A model generated the notes under the pieces. The model was not told where the DNA came from. It saw nothing but the letters and a program-made list of their open reading frames with translations, and made no database searches. 64,000 nucleotides of DNA from Hymenopus coronatus (taxonomy: Eukaryota; Arthropoda; Insecta; Mantodea; Hymenopodidae), in contig CM060900.1 in assembly GCA_030762935.1 (NCBI GenBank), positions 109,582,620 through 109,646,619 of the forward strand, given 5' to 3'. A program made the position numbers and the translations under genes. This document shows, piece by piece, positions 1 through 11,045 of the stretch (the first letter of the stretch is position 1; each line of letters starts with the position of its first letter).

Positions 1-95
1 ATGATAATACCCAGTAATACTAGCACAAAATAAGCTCTCGTTGGACTAAAGTTAAAACTGTTAGCGCCTCTATCCGTATTCTCGTCTTTCACAGC

Positions 96-356
96 TTTTT
101 CTTATTTTTCCATTTATACCCCGCCTTTAACTGCAAAGATCATATCGGTGGCCTTTTAACTTTTAAATATATTTTGTCTATCTCGTGTATAGTTGTCACT
201 GAATTTTATACATAGGATCATACAAACATTCATACTCTTATTCCTCTTTCCAGACTCTAGGAAGAATAGGGGAAAATCTTTGCTAAATAAATCACCACAC
301 CTAAACACGGAGCCCCTCGCAAATCAATGCTATACCGACTGAGCTTCAGTGTCAGC
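96..356 (-). mobile_element. tRNA-derived SINE, group S2
   Basis: Read on the minus strand, a tRNA-like head with an A-box-like AGCTCAGTCGGTATAGC (around 330-346) is followed by a body with CTAGAGTCTGGAAAG and by a tail ending in GGCGGGGTATAAATGG and an A-rich stretch. The same body and tail recur near 735, 6660, 17935, 27765 and 60732, so this is a dispersed repeat rather than a tRNA gene. No clear target-site duplication was found. Confidence 0.6.
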
Positions 357-372
357 CTTTATAGCAGACGTG

Positions 373-734
373 GGAAATCCTGTGGTTATGATTACGTCCA
401 GTGCCTGAAATCACTTCCGTTTATCTCCACCCCTACCGCAAGCAGCACATGGTTACAATATTAGTGGTGGAATGTCCGCCATGTTCAACATGTAAACATT
501 AATGAACAGTAGTAAATGCGCATTTCAGGTCGATTGGGTAGATAAAATTCTTTCCTGTTGTGCTCATGAAGAAAATGTGACTTAGTGTAACAAAATACTT
601 AAGAGAATGCATAGAAGTAACATACAGATACAATATAAACAAATCAACATACACATAAACATTTCATAAGAATCACAGTTCACTAGTTACAGGTATATAA
701 GTGTACATTTAATACTAAAGACACAATATATTAA
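373..734. other. unassigned AT-rich DNA
   Basis: No coding frame, tRNA-like arm or member of the repeat families named in this annotation is visible. Confidence 0.5.
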
Positions 735-970
735 GAAGGTCCCAGGTTCGATTCCCGGCTGGGGAGGGGAACTTATCTTTAACAATTATTCCCTATCCCC
801 CACAGAGTCTTGAAGTATGAATTTGAGAGTGTATGTTTGTGTGTTTAACAGTGCATAAAACTGAGAAACAACGCAAAGAATCCCTACAGTTCCGGCAGCA
901 AAACACCAGCAATTGTTTCTCAAGCCAAAGGCCCCAATATAGCTATAGAATTAAAGTATAAATGAAACAT
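735..970 (+). mobile_element. 5'-truncated tRNA-derived SINE, group S2
   Basis: The copy starts at the B box (CAGGTTCGATTCCCGG, 743-758) and lacks the A box. The body reads TCCCTATCCCCCACAGAGTC and the tail ends GTATAAATGAAACATTA. That tail is uninterrupted here, whereas the S2 copy at 27765 carries a transposon at the corresponding place. Confidence 0.65.
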
Positions 971-1440
971 TACATTATAACGAGGTCGTCGATCACCTGG
1001 CTAAACAAAGCATCGAACAGGGTAACTTTCAAGGCATCAGACTTCCATATATACACTTTCAACCAACTCTATATACCAATACCCACCGTAGCTAGAATGA
1101 GGTCTAGAAAGTTTTCAAAACATCCAAAGGAAAATATTATGCCACCATCCAGGAGTTTCCGAGATTCCCTATTTCTCCGGCTACACCGCAGCACACCGAC
1201 ATCTCATGGATGCTACCCTCAACATCATCGTCTTCATCTCATAGACACTGGGGAAAGCGCTGACCTGAATCATGTTGTGTTCCGTTGTTCCAGTTACAAT
1301 TCCCAACGTTCTTCCCTGTTCCGCAATCTTCATAAACTTTCCGTCCCTTTTCCCGCCAGCATCAGTACTATTACAGCGTTGCCAAAAAACCAGTTTACCA
1401 TGCAATAATAAGTTCCTTAAAGACCGCAATTTAAACATAT
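962..1440 (+). pseudogene. C-terminal fragment of a non-LTR retrotransposon ORF2 (jockey/CR1-like)
   Basis: The open frame from about 962 to 1408 contains SRSFRDSLFLRLHRSTPTSHG, then HRLHLIDTGESADLNHVVFR and CSSYNSQRSSLFRNLHKL. This order resembles the region after the reverse transcriptase and RNase H domains in jockey/CR1-type ORF2 proteins: RLR.GHTP..SH, LIDSP.C, then a DHI.F.CP.Y..R..L zinc-knuckle-like tail. The first two cysteines of the usual CCHC arrangement are not evident. The reverse transcriptase core is absent, and the frame begins inside the tail of the preceding SINE, so this is a decayed fragment and not an expressed gene. The assignment rests on motif order remembered for the family; no search was run. 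The antisense frame over 1181-1438 is a shadow. Confidence 0.5.
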
Positions 1441-1559
1441 AGCCTTGTATCCTTCCTCAGAGCATCAATTTCCTTCTCTCTCCTGATGGCCAAATAGTTT
1501 ACACCAGAAGGCGTAAAAAATGAAACAATAAAAAATAAAAATGCTTACGCTTTCATGAC

Positions 1560-1700
1560 CGGCGTTTATCCAAAAGAATGAATTCTCCGGGCTTATTGGC
1601 CGTGGTCCAGTAGATGATAAGGCTCCTAACGTTTCGCCCGTCTATCCGTCGGGCATCTTCAGAGGTCGTCGACTCATGGCTGGAATAGCTAGAGCTACTC
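1560..1700 (-). mobile_element. Penelope-like element end with hammerhead-like motif
   Basis: On the minus strand, CTGAAGA (1656-1662) is followed by an arm GCCCG, a loop, the complementary CGGGC, then GAAA (1632-1635). That is the arrangement CUGANGA, stem II, GAAA of a hammerhead ribozyme core. Very similar CTGAAGATGCCCG...GGGCGAAACGTT segments are common in arthropod genomes and, from general knowledge, belong to Penelope-like elements. The U after CTGAAGA has no good partner and the closing stem is unclear, so activity is doubtful. No Penelope reverse transcriptase is visible nearby. Confidence 0.4.
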
Positions 1701-1761
1701 CAACTCATTCTTTTTAATAAAAAATATTTTAAAATAAATTTAGCAATTCTTCTTGGTATTT

Positions 1762-1763
<2 letters not shown>

Positions 1764-1801
<38 letters not shown>
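1764..1801. repeat. (TC)n microsatellite
   Basis: Nineteen uninterrupted TC dinucleotides lie just upstream of the hAT-like pseudogene. They encode the serine-leucine run of a spurious frame starting at 1753. Confidence 0.95.
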
Positions 1802-1804
<3 letters not shown>

Positions 1805-1814
1805 CTTGTTCTAT

Positions 1815-3300
1815 TTCTCTCTATCTACAATTAGGACCGGAACGTACGGAGCAGCTTGGAATATTGAAAGCCGAAATATCAAGTGGAAACATACAGGAGA
1901 CGAGTGACTTGCCTTTAGAACAAAAGGAAATTCTTACCAATGACATAGTTGCATGGGAAGTTGCAAAATAGCTGAAGTGGTTGGGAATTGGTCAAAAAAT
2001 GCTTAGTAAATGTGGCAGACGTCCTGTACCATAGCAACAGGAACAAAATGAAAAAACAAGTTTTATCGTCGTACTGTTGGGAGAAGAATAGACGATACTT
2101 TATCTTTCGTTGATCAGGTACTAAAATCTAGTATTTTCTAATTTGAAGTTTGTTCACTTGCCTTAGATGAAACTCCAGGTATTAATTATGCTGCACAATT
2201 AGCGGTGTTTATTCTAGAAGTAAAAATGACATATGTTGATGAATATCTGCTCGACCTGTTTCCTTTGAAAGGAAAAACAATGGGAAACATTAAATCACTG
2301 TTTTGAAACAGCTTGGATATACGAGCTAGTATTGTACACAAGCTACGTATCATTTTCGACAGATGACCACCTGCCATTATAGGAGAAAAGAAAGGTTTAA
2401 TAGGAAGGTTGAAAAATTACTTAAAGAAAAAGATGAGCGTATACTAACAGATTTTCAATGTATAATATACCAAAACGGACTGTGTGCTAAACAGTAAACA
2501 TGAAATTTGTAATCGTGGTGAAAACAAAATAAAATCAAAATCTCTTATCCATGGCAAATTTCAACAGCTTCTGCAGGATTGAGAGGTGGAGTATGAAGAA
2601 ATGTTATATCACTGTGAAATCAGATTGTAGAGCACCGGTAATTTGTCTACGGCGCTCTTCCGATTTGCGCAACAATATTTCAGACTTTAAGGGGGGGAAA
2701 GGTATGTGTGTGTCTTTATAATAATATAGTTACGTTTTATACTATTGTATTACTAGCGAAAATTTAATCTATTGATAATTTATTTACAGGACACACTAAT
2801 TTCCGAACTAGAGGATGAAAATTGGGTCAATGGCCTGGCTTTTCTTGTGGATATATTAAGACCATTTGAGTGACTTGAGTAGCTGCAAGCAAGGGAAAAA
2901 TCACACCATGGTACACTTGTACGATATGATTATATATTTTTTCTAAAACTGATATACAGAGAGCAAATTAAATGGATACTTAGCTATATCACTTCCCTTC
3001 TTTAAAACCATTACCTAGTGTTTCAGGACAAACCTCATGCAAATTTACTAATATTCGACCAAGATTTCAGGAAGTTAGAAAATGAATTTTTTTTATTTGC
3101 TAACACTTTTGCCATAGACATAGAGAAAGTCATATTGGATTTACAAATGGAAATCGCCAATCTACAGACAGACACTTTTCTTAAAATTAAACGTGAAAGG
3201 CTACAGGGTATAGAAAAATATAAATGTATTTGCCAATCAAAATTCCCGCCTTAAGTTGTTGCTGCCAGAATTGTTTCATGTTTGGGTCGACTTAAATTTT
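1815..3300 (+). pseudogene. decayed hAT-type transposase, GTF2IRD2/ZBED-like
   Basis: Successive segments in changing frames follow the order of domesticated and wild hAT transposases of the GTF2IRD2/ZBED/FAM200 type. FYRRTVGRRIDD begins at 2061. After one stop, CSLALDETPG with the first catalytic Asp at 2166-2168 leads into AAQLAVFILEVKM and LLDLFPLKGKTMG. Then come PAIIGEKKGLIGRLKNYLK, ILTDFQCIIYQNGLCAKQ (the IIHQ..LC.K element), HGKFQQLLQD, VEYEEMLYHCEIR, ELEDENWVNGLAFLVDIL and finally DFRKLENEFFLFANTFAIDI with DLQMEIANLQTDTFLK (3075-3190). A frameshifted FGST follows at about 3282. Stops and frameshifts interrupt the reading frame many times. The 2701-2790 interval starts GGTATGTG and ends TTTACAG like an intron. 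It cannot make a full protein. Confidence 0.75.
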
Positions 3301-3430
3301 TTAGCAATTGTTTTCACAAATGCAAATTGTGAAATGAAAAAACAGCTCCTGGATAACTGACGAAAATCTTGTGGCGCAACCAAAAATATTCATGACCGAA
3401 TTTGTGCCCGACTTCTTAAATGTGTGTGCT

Positions 3431-3716
3431 GTCCTCCGTGGTGTATTGGTTACTATGCTAACTTCATATACCCAAGGTCGCGAGTTCAAACCCGGCGGAG
3501 AACGATGGATTTTTTTCGGGCGTAAAAATCCTTAGCATAGTTTCCTTCGGAAGGGAAGTAATATCGCTGGTCTCGTACCGTAGATTTACGGCACGTAAAA
3601 GAACCAAGCTTGATAAAAGGGCCTACGAGCAAAATGAAGGGATATTTCATGCCCAGTATAGAATGGGACGCTGAGAACCACAGCAGTTAAAGAGCGCCCC
3701 TAAATAAAGACGTCGT
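3431..3716 (+). mobile_element. tRNA-derived SINE, group S1 (copy 1)
   Basis: The head GTCCTCCGTGGTGTATTGG pairs its first seven bases with GGAGAAC after the B box GGGTTCAAACCC in the consensus (GGAGGAC); here one pair is lost. The body runs through ATGGATTTTTTTCGGGCG and GCACGTAAAAGAACC to GAATGGGACGCTGAGAACCA and the tail CAGTTAAAGAGCG...AAATAAA. Four more copies with the same order and strand occur at 6153, 11858, 19953 and 21916. Confidence 0.8.
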
Positions 3717-3903
3717 TTCATTTCCATTTCTTAAAGCGCTCCGTCAGCAAGAGTCCTAAAATAAATATCTATTTTCTTTGCGTGTATGTGTATGCACACA
3801 CATACACAAAGAAAATAGGATTAGGATTCTTGCTGACGGAGCACATTTAAGAAATGAAAATGAAACAACGTTTTTATTTATTTATGGGAGCTTTTAACAG
3901 CTG
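3681..3903. repeat. large imperfect palindrome (two arms of about 110 bp)
   Basis: The left arm (3681-3795) and the reverse complement of the right arm (3796-3903) match along their length: CAGCAGTTAAAGAGCG against CAGCTGTTAAAAGCTC, TTTCATTTCCATTTCTTAAA against TTTCATTTTCATTTCTTAAA, and GCTCCGTCAGCAAGA in both. The outer part is the S1 SINE tail, so the right arm is an inverted copy of that tail plus adjacent DNA. There is almost no spacer. Confidence 0.85.
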
Positions 3904-3945
3904 TGCTATATATAAATAAATATATATAATATAAATATAGCACAG
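3901..3945. repeat. short inverted repeat
   Basis: CTGTGCTATAT (3901-3911) is the exact reverse complement of ATATAGCACAG (3935-3945), separated by an A/T-only loop. It abuts the large palindrome. Confidence 0.8.
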
Positions 3946-4753
3946 AGAGAGAATGTAATATAATGTTTTAAATCAAATTAATTGTAAAATAGTGATGAAG
4001 ACATGCTCAATACACGGACGACAGAGTGTGCTCTTATCTTGTTTTATATTTCTCTTACAGTTCCACTGGGTCTTTTCTTCTGGGGCCGTTTCTCCTTGTA
4101 TGGGCTCCCTTTTACTGTTTTTGTAATACCATTATTTGTATGACCAGATGTCAATCTAACCTTAGCGGCTGAGACGCTGTAACAGCCAAGGGGCAATTTT
4201 GTCTCAATAAATAACAAACTGAAACAGTTCCTCACTGCACATTGAAAGGGGGTAACGTGCATCTCCTATCACACAAACTCCCCTCTATGTGCCGACGAGT
4301 TCATCTCTAAACGTGCCCGCCCCTGCTTGACAGCTTTACCCTTTAAAAATAGCAAATCTTATCTATCGAAACACACCGTATAGTTTATACATCTCACCTA
4401 CGTCTCCTGCTGACACACGTGGGGAGAGTGGCGGAGTATGCAGTAAAATGCAGAAGCTAGCAGTCTTTTCAAAACCAATTTCTCGCAGAGGATGTTCATG
4501 CTTCCTCAGGAAAGCAGTTACACCGCGAGCTTAGCGTTCTTGATACTCAAGAGTTATCTGTCGCCAGGTTCACAACTTTTAAAATAATGCTCAATATTTT
4601 ACAAGTACAGATTTCTATGCGCTTGACACTCGACCACAGCATCCGCAGTCTCCTACCACAAGACCTTTCGTTATAAACAGTATTAGTTTCATTCCATACG
4701 CCGCCGCCACCACCACCTGACTTTGCACAGTGAAGAATTTGAATGGGGTTAGA
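3946..4753. other. unassigned DNA
   Basis: A 72-codon minus-strand frame at 4044-4262 has no recognisable motif. A short GCC/ACC triplet run lies near 4698-4718. Nothing else is seen. Confidence 0.5.
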
Positions 4754-5567
4754 TACTTTCTCATACAATGTACATAATAGCTAGAGAATGTATTGTATTC
4801 CACCCATAATTTCGATGCTGAAATTTCACCGGAAATATGTTTTGAGGTCCCTTGAGTCCGTAGAGAGCATTTTTATAAAAAAAAAGTCCATGTGTGTCTC
4901 AAAAACGAAAACACCGTTAAATTCAAAACCTAATATTTACATTTAATATCTTCCAAGGATGTGACACGAAGGTTTTCAAGAAAATTCCCCCAACGCAAAC
5001 TACCTTTTACATGGAAAAATTGTTGAAAATGTTTTTCTCAAAAACGACTCAGATTTTGATTAAAATGTCGTATACTAAAGATACTCACATTACAAATAAA
5101 ATGCATATTTTGAATTTTATGGTAATAGCCTCCGAAGGCCTCTTTATTCTGGATGTGTTTTGCAGAATTTTGCATACGGTTAAACCGTAAGTGATAGACA
5201 AAAACTTAATACATAAAAAATGTAGATATCGATAAAACATAATTTATATCATATACGGGTTTGTTGTATAGATATTCCTTGTTATTTGTTTTAATTTTAA
5301 ACTACCTATCTTTTCTCAAACGGAACCATGCAAAGCGAACGGAACCTCAATTGTTTCATAAAGCGACCAGCTTTTAAACAAGTTCACTATCGCCTTAGCA
5401 TAATGTATTCCCTTATTTCCGTTTTACTTACGAAGAAGAAATAATAATACCAATTCTGCTAATGTTTATCTCCATTAGCATTAAGTAGACAAACGAATAA
5501 TATTTTGAAAGAATAGTTTATATATGGAACAGCTAGAGAGAGTCTTGTGAATGGATCATATCAGATT
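4754..5567 (+). repeat. R1 repeat, complete unit
   Basis: The copy starts at the border hairpin (TACTTTCTC...GAGAATGTATTG). It runs through TTTCACCGGAAATATGTTTTGAGG, CCTTTTACATGGAAA, ACAAATAAAATGCATATTTTG and GTTAAACCGTAAG. It ends with CTAGAGAGAGTCTTGTGAATGG. This order defines the forward orientation used for all R1 entries. No reading frame of interest is present. Confidence 0.85.
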
Positions 5568-6152
5568 TTTTTAAATTGGATTTTGTTTTGTTGCAATGCT
5601 TTGTTTATTGTTTTAAATTACATATTTTCCACCATACCCGTATAGCGATAATGGCAGTGTAATTAGAAAGCAATATATGCACTTAATAGTCACTTTCTTG
5701 GCGTTTCTGGCCTCTACTGTGTATGCAACCAGAGTGGACCTCGCTCGAGCCAGGATAAGGGCACGACGCCCAAATAAACAGGTTCACTTACAAGGGACTA
5801 TGAATCAACGTTAAGAAAACTGAAACCGCTTTACACATCATCCGAAAGAGCATACTGCAACATGTAGAACCCTCGAATAATAGATGTTATCGTGTGTGTG
5901 CGTGCGCGCACGAGTTACACACGGTAAATATGTACGGGTGGGGGTCGCTGCGATATGTAGCGGGCGAGAGAGAGAGCACGTATATTCAATTTTGTAAATG
6001 TTTACGCCTATTAAACTACTAAGAGAACAGGTGTATCGGAAAATATGGGAACCAGTAACGATGTTTCCTCATTCATACTTCGAAGAACAGCCTGTCAGTT
6101 GTGATTTCCAGTACAGTCGCTGCAAATGTATAGTAGTAACCATGTCATAACA
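5568..6152. other. unassigned DNA
   Basis: Contains a GTGTGTGTGCGTGCGCGCAC tract near 5890 and a GAGAGAGAG run near 5965. No gene or known repeat is recognised. Confidence 0.5.
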
Positions 6153-6418
6153 GTCGCCCTCCGTGGTGTAATGGTTACAATGCTAACTTCATTACACCAA
6201 GGTCGCGGGTTCAAACCCGGCGGAGGTCGATGGGTTTTTTTCGGGTGTTAAAATCCTTAGCATGACTTCCTTGGTCCCGTGTCGTAGATTTACGGCACGT
6301 AAAAGAACCTCAAGCCTGATAGAGGGGCCTCTGAGCAATACTAAGCGGTCTTTCATACCCTATTTAGAATGGGACGCTGAGAACCACAGTAGTTAAAGAG
6401 CGTCCATAAATAACACGT
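6153..6418 (+). mobile_element. tRNA-derived SINE, group S1 (copy 2)
   Basis: Head GTCGCCCTCCGTGGTGTAAT, B box GGGTTCAAACCC, body with TCGTAGATTTACGGCACGTA and tail AGTTAAAGAGCGTCCATAAA. It is slightly shorter than copy 1 because of internal deletions. Confidence 0.8.
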
Positions 6419-6659
6419 AATTTACATTTTATTTATGTCCTAACAGATTAACAGAAATTAAGAACGAATGGAAAAAGAAAAAAAAGATAAAAAGGTCCCA
6501 AAAGCCTAATTATTTTGCTGCATCAGCCATATTTGAGTAAAGAAAGTGATCAAAATAAATTGTACTTCATAAGCAATTCGCAGGTAAATTCTTCCTATGT
6601 CACAACGCCTTCAGACTCGCAGATTCTTATAGCGTCCAGATAGAATTCCCTAATTTCTT

Positions 6660-6920
6660 TTAATTTTGTTCCATTTATACCCCGCCTTTAACTGCATGGT
6701 CATGTCGGCGGCAAACACCTTTGGAACACGTGTACTGTGTACTGTTTTTTAATTTTCTACGTCAGATCACAGACATTTACGCTCTGTTCATACTTCCAGA
6801 CTCTGGGTGGAATAGGGAATAAAATACTTGAAAAAAATCCCACTCCTGCCGGCAATCGAACCCTGGACCCCTTGCACAGCAAGCAGAAGCTCTGCCGACG
6901 GAGTTACGACGTCAGCCACG
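6660..6920 (-). mobile_element. tRNA-derived SINE, group S2
   Basis: The minus strand reads GTCGGCAGAGCTTCTGCTTG, then a B box GGTTCGATTGCC, the body CAGAGTCTGGAAGTATGAAC and the tail GCAGTTAAAGGCGGGGTATA. The head belongs to the GTCGGTAGAG type, unlike the copy at 27765. Confidence 0.7.
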
Positions 6921-6954
6921 ATTCCTTTGTTTATTAACAATAATATGTTATGAC

Positions 6955-7100
6955 TGTATATTATATTATATTCCTCTTGGTTTCATTTCATATACATATA
7001 TCTATATATAGATATATGTATGTATATCTATATATATATCAATTATACAATTATATATAATTATATATATTAATTATATAATATATTAATTTCAATATCT
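6955..7100. repeat. AT-rich palindromic tract
   Basis: Nearly pure A/T DNA with self-complementary runs such as ATATATCTATATATAGATATAT (first 20 bases shown: ATATATCTATATATAGATAT) and TTATATATAATTATATA. It can form cruciforms and is a likely site of assembly or replication slippage. Confidence 0.75.
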
Positions 7101-8814
7101 CCTAATCTCTTCTGCCTTTGTTAGAGCTGACTACTGATTCTGCCTAATATGGGTTTATTGCTTATTTCATGCTTTCACTACACAAAATTTCACTTAAGCC
7201 TTCTATAATTTTAATTAAAACATGTTTTAAGAATTATCACTTTATTTGTATTGCAATTTATTTCCAAAGTAAAATGAGATACGATGCAACAATATTTTAA
7301 TTTTATGATACATTTTCTTTGTTCAAGTTTTACACCATCCTTAATATTGATTATCTATCTACAATATTGATATTCTTACTTACGATATATTTCTATTTCG
7401 TAATATTAATGTGTAAATAAATTTATTTCAATTATCTTTGCCACTTGCCAAATCTTTAAAAAACGTTCTTTACCTCTTTAAGTATGGAGATACCAACTCC
7501 TATCTTAATACAACAGTCTATGTTATTTTCAAATGTTTCATTAGTGCTAATTAGACCTGCTAATTTCCACCAAAGTCTGTGTGACAAATGGAAGCGCGAT
7601 CAATATTATTTATTATAGATCAATTACATGCGTTTAGGAATACTGTTAAGCTGTTGCAAATTCATACCAATGTTACTTAACACTGAAACACAGATACGTC
7701 GGTCTATGTTTTGAGTGTTCGGAAAAAAGCAAAAATGCCCGTCTAACGGTTATAATTAAGAATTTGTTTATGGTGGAATTATTTGCACTTTTAACTTTTC
7801 AAGTTGATAATTATTTAATGGATACTTAATATTATCTTTGTAAAGCGCTCAAGAATTTAACAGTGAACAGTTCGATGAGTCAGTGCTCCCACGCTTGCCC
7901 ACTTCTCTCGTCCCTTTATGGACTCTGGTGACACCCACCCGCACATTTTTACAACTCTACGATAGAATATATATCCGAGGGTTTTACATATTTCAGTACG
8001 CTCTTTTGGATGGTGTATAAACCGGTTTCAAGTTTTATTAACATTGATTGATGATTGCTTGTTATTTGGGAGGATGTCAAAACCAGGTGACGCAATCCGT
8101 CTATGGGACTTGTGAGAATGTCTGTGATATTGAAATTCTCGTAATTGTTACAATTGCCATTCTTTGGGTTTCTTTGTCTTCACATAAATCAGAGGCACTC
8201 TTCCCTAGGGCATTCAACACATCGATCCTGGGCACCTATGAACTTTATGCTGAACTGTCGTGTGCTAAAAGGCATTGATCAGTTACTAACAACAAGGGTT
8301 TTTCAATACATCTTACCGCTAAATAACTTAAACTGGAATTTGGTGACGTCGATTTTAACATTTAAATTGCTTCACTAATCTTATTTACAGATTTTTCCAT
8401 ACCTCTCTTTGAAATTTTTGGAAGTTCCTTGGTATTTGCAAATATCGAAAAGGTATATCATTCGAAAATGGAAAGGTTTCCTCAAAACAGTAAACTGATT
8501 CCTCGCTTAAGTGGAACCAACTTAACCCCTTTAAATCGAAACCTCTCTTCGATTAACGACAAAGGATATAAAATGCGCTGGTATCAGTGTGTCCAATGAA
8601 GAGGAAAACCAGGCAAAATATGTTTTAATCTGGAACCATTGAACTCCTTTTAAATACATCAAAATGTTTTTTCAGTGATCAGTTTTTTTAAATCCATTTC
8701 GTATTCATGCTATCTTGCCTGGGAATTTGCAATTCCTTAATTCCGTACGCTTTTCAGTTTTTTTACACGCAGACGTTAATAAAATGTATTTAGTCTTCCA
8801 ACTATTGTTGTGTA
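7101..8814. other. unassigned AT-rich DNA
   Basis: Two overlapping frames of 76-77 codons at 8048-8378 show no motif. No R1, SINE or transposase signature is seen. Confidence 0.5.

Positions 8815-8876
<62 letters not shown>
8815..8876. repeat. (ATT)n microsatellite
   Basis: About 20 uninterrupted TAT/ATT triplets. Confidence 0.95.
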
Positions 8877-9296
8877 TAGACGTGGAATATAATATGCTAT
8901 AGTATAATTTTACCACTTAAATCCTACCGCTTTTTACTTTCTTTAATTTGTTAATATTTACTTACGATTTACTTAAAGCAGTATTTAGAAACAATCCTTT
9001 CGGCGCAACCTACCATGTCAGCTTAGTTGTTAACTTGGTCAACACCACCAGGTGCGGCTAATCTATAAACAGCTCGCAGAGGCTAGCACGCTCGATCTTA
9101 GTACTTTTGTTTTTGAAATCTGGCAGCACTTAATAGAGAGTGTAGACGGGGTATAGTTTGAGGGATTGCAAGTTAACAGCGCTGCGGGGATTTATGACAT
9201 CAGAGAGAGACAAGCGGGCGGAATCTGTACACTAGTGCTGGTTCTATTTGTTTTGCCTTCGCTGCTCAAAACCGGTCGGTAGCACGTGCTCTATTC
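8877..9296. other. unassigned DNA
   Basis: Slightly richer in G+C than its surroundings. No frame or repeat match is recognised. Confidence 0.5.
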
Positions 9297-9647
9297 GTCT
9301 ACAGCAGGGGTTTCCTAACTTTTAAGGGCTCGAGGGCTACATTAGAAACCTTGACACAATTCGGAGCCGCGTTTGAATAAAACACCAGTATTAGTGAAAT
9401 TTCACAAATAGAACAGAGATACTGTGATAGAATAGTAATTCGATTTTACAAGTACAAATATATTAAAATTAAAACTATACAAAACCTATTTCTACTTAAT
9501 TCTGGAAAGGAACACTCAACAATATCAGTTTAACTTTTAATATTTATTAAATGGCAAAAATAAGGAAACAAAAAAGAATTTTATAATGCAAATGTTAAAA
9601 AAGATAGTTTAGTGGTGGGCCGCCATTTGGAAACCACAGGTCTACAA
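9297..9647. mobile_element. non-autonomous hAT-like element (MITE) with 8-bp target duplication
   Basis: The left end CAGGGGTTTCCTAACTTTTA (9305) and the right end TTTGGAAACCACAG (9626-9639) are imperfect inverted repeats of the CAGGGGTTCCCAA type common in hAT elements, followed inside by GGGCTCGAGGGCTACATT. The flanks GTCTACAG (9297-9304) and GTCTACAA (9640-9647) agree at 7 of 8 positions, which is the hAT duplication length. The 335-bp interior has no coding capacity. Confidence 0.7.
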
Positions 9648-10764
9648 GTAAAAATGCAGTGAACTCCAGTCTTTACGTACCCCAAATGACCTCTGAAATG
9701 ACTGATTTTGTTTTCACGTTAGCATTTATACTGCTCACTTCGACGGAGAAAACAGTGTGCTATACACGAGCGTTAAATGCTTTGTAGAAAGTCGGAAGTA
9801 ATATACGACACTTAGATTTTCAAACCTCTTCCTCGTTGTGCAAAAATGCACTTAATGCAATTGAATCGCAATATATGTAATACTGCTGTTCCATTTTCTG
9901 GTAGTTTGAGCATGTGCATTAAAAACGTTTGACTGGTACTGCATTGCAACAAACTATTAACTATCTCGGACGTGCCAAAAAAACTTATGACTACGTCAGT
10001 GCCTCTCGGAAGCAACATTGTTTAACAAATGGCAAGTACCGATTCTGAGCGAACACTGTTAGCGAACTACCGCATGCGCCTTTAATAAGAATCACAGACC
10101 TTAACCTATAAAGAGATTAAGCGGACACAGTGTGTTGGACCCAAACTTATTTTTTCACTGCTTAGCAGCGAGACACAAACTCTAATTTACAATACGAATT
10201 TAATGCACTTCAACTTATGGAGTCAACCATCGCATTGCATTATATGTCCCTGTTTCTTGTCATTATTATATCAACTGTAGAAGGATGAACCTGTAACCGT
10301 AGTGAGTGAATCACTTTCAACTAGCTGTCGTCCTTGGGCAAAGGAAATTCCCAGTACTGAAACTCAACCAGACAAGCTGGGTCATTCGGATTCCGAACTT
10401 AAAACTCCGTAATGGCAGCAAGCCTAACATCGAGATGCGGAAATGATACAATCCTGTTCCTCAGATCTGATCATAAAGGTAACATAAATTGTGGCATGTT
10501 GTCCTAAGAAAATTCCTTAAAACTACGGAACTAAATCAGTACAGTGAGGCTTGCGTGATTGCTTCACTTCGAATTGGGCCCAACGATTTGGAAGGTGTAA
10601 ACCGCTTTACAATGGAATGTTATGTTTTAAATTTTTAAAATGAAGGTATTCTAGAGGAAAAAAACAGTCGACAGTTCATCCTACCAATACCTGCCGATTG
10701 TATAACTGGGCACCATAAATTAATAATCCATCCTTTCTAACAGTTTTGCAAAAACAATATTCAA
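9648..10764. other. unassigned DNA
   Basis: A 68-codon minus-strand frame at 9812-10018 has no motif. No known repeat is recognised. Confidence 0.5.
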
Positions 10765-11045
10765 GGATCCTGTGTGCTACACTCGCATTGCTGCATCTAC
10801 AGTCATCTATTTTTATGTAACTTCAAAAATTATTCTTACAAAAGCTTATTTTTCTATATTTTTCATGTTAATCAAGATAAACCATTGCAGATATGCATTC
10901 ATCTTTAAAGGTAAAGAGGGATAAGGAAACTGAACCGATGTCACATGTTTAAAAACCGGGTCGCAATACGATGACTTGACATTCCATCCTCTTTCCATGA
11001 CCTCGCAAAAAAAAAAAAGTGAATGGAGACATCTTAAAAATTACA
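10765..11045 (-). repeat. R1 fragment (3' half of the unit, reversed)
   Basis: TCCTGTGTGCTACACTCGCA, then TTATTCTTACAAAAGCTTAT and TGTTAATCAAGATAAACC, follow the reversed R1 consensus. It stops before the internal ATTGAAACC block, and a forward R1 copy begins about 70 bp later, giving a head-to-head pair. Confidence 0.6.

Noticed and set aside
1753..1971. Frame starting with a serine-leucine run
   Set aside because: The run is translation of a (TC)n microsatellite; only the distal part may belong to the hAT pseudogene.
3431..3505. Functional tRNA gene in S1 copies
   Set aside because: The cloverleaf is imperfect and the unit always continues into the same 200-bp SINE body.
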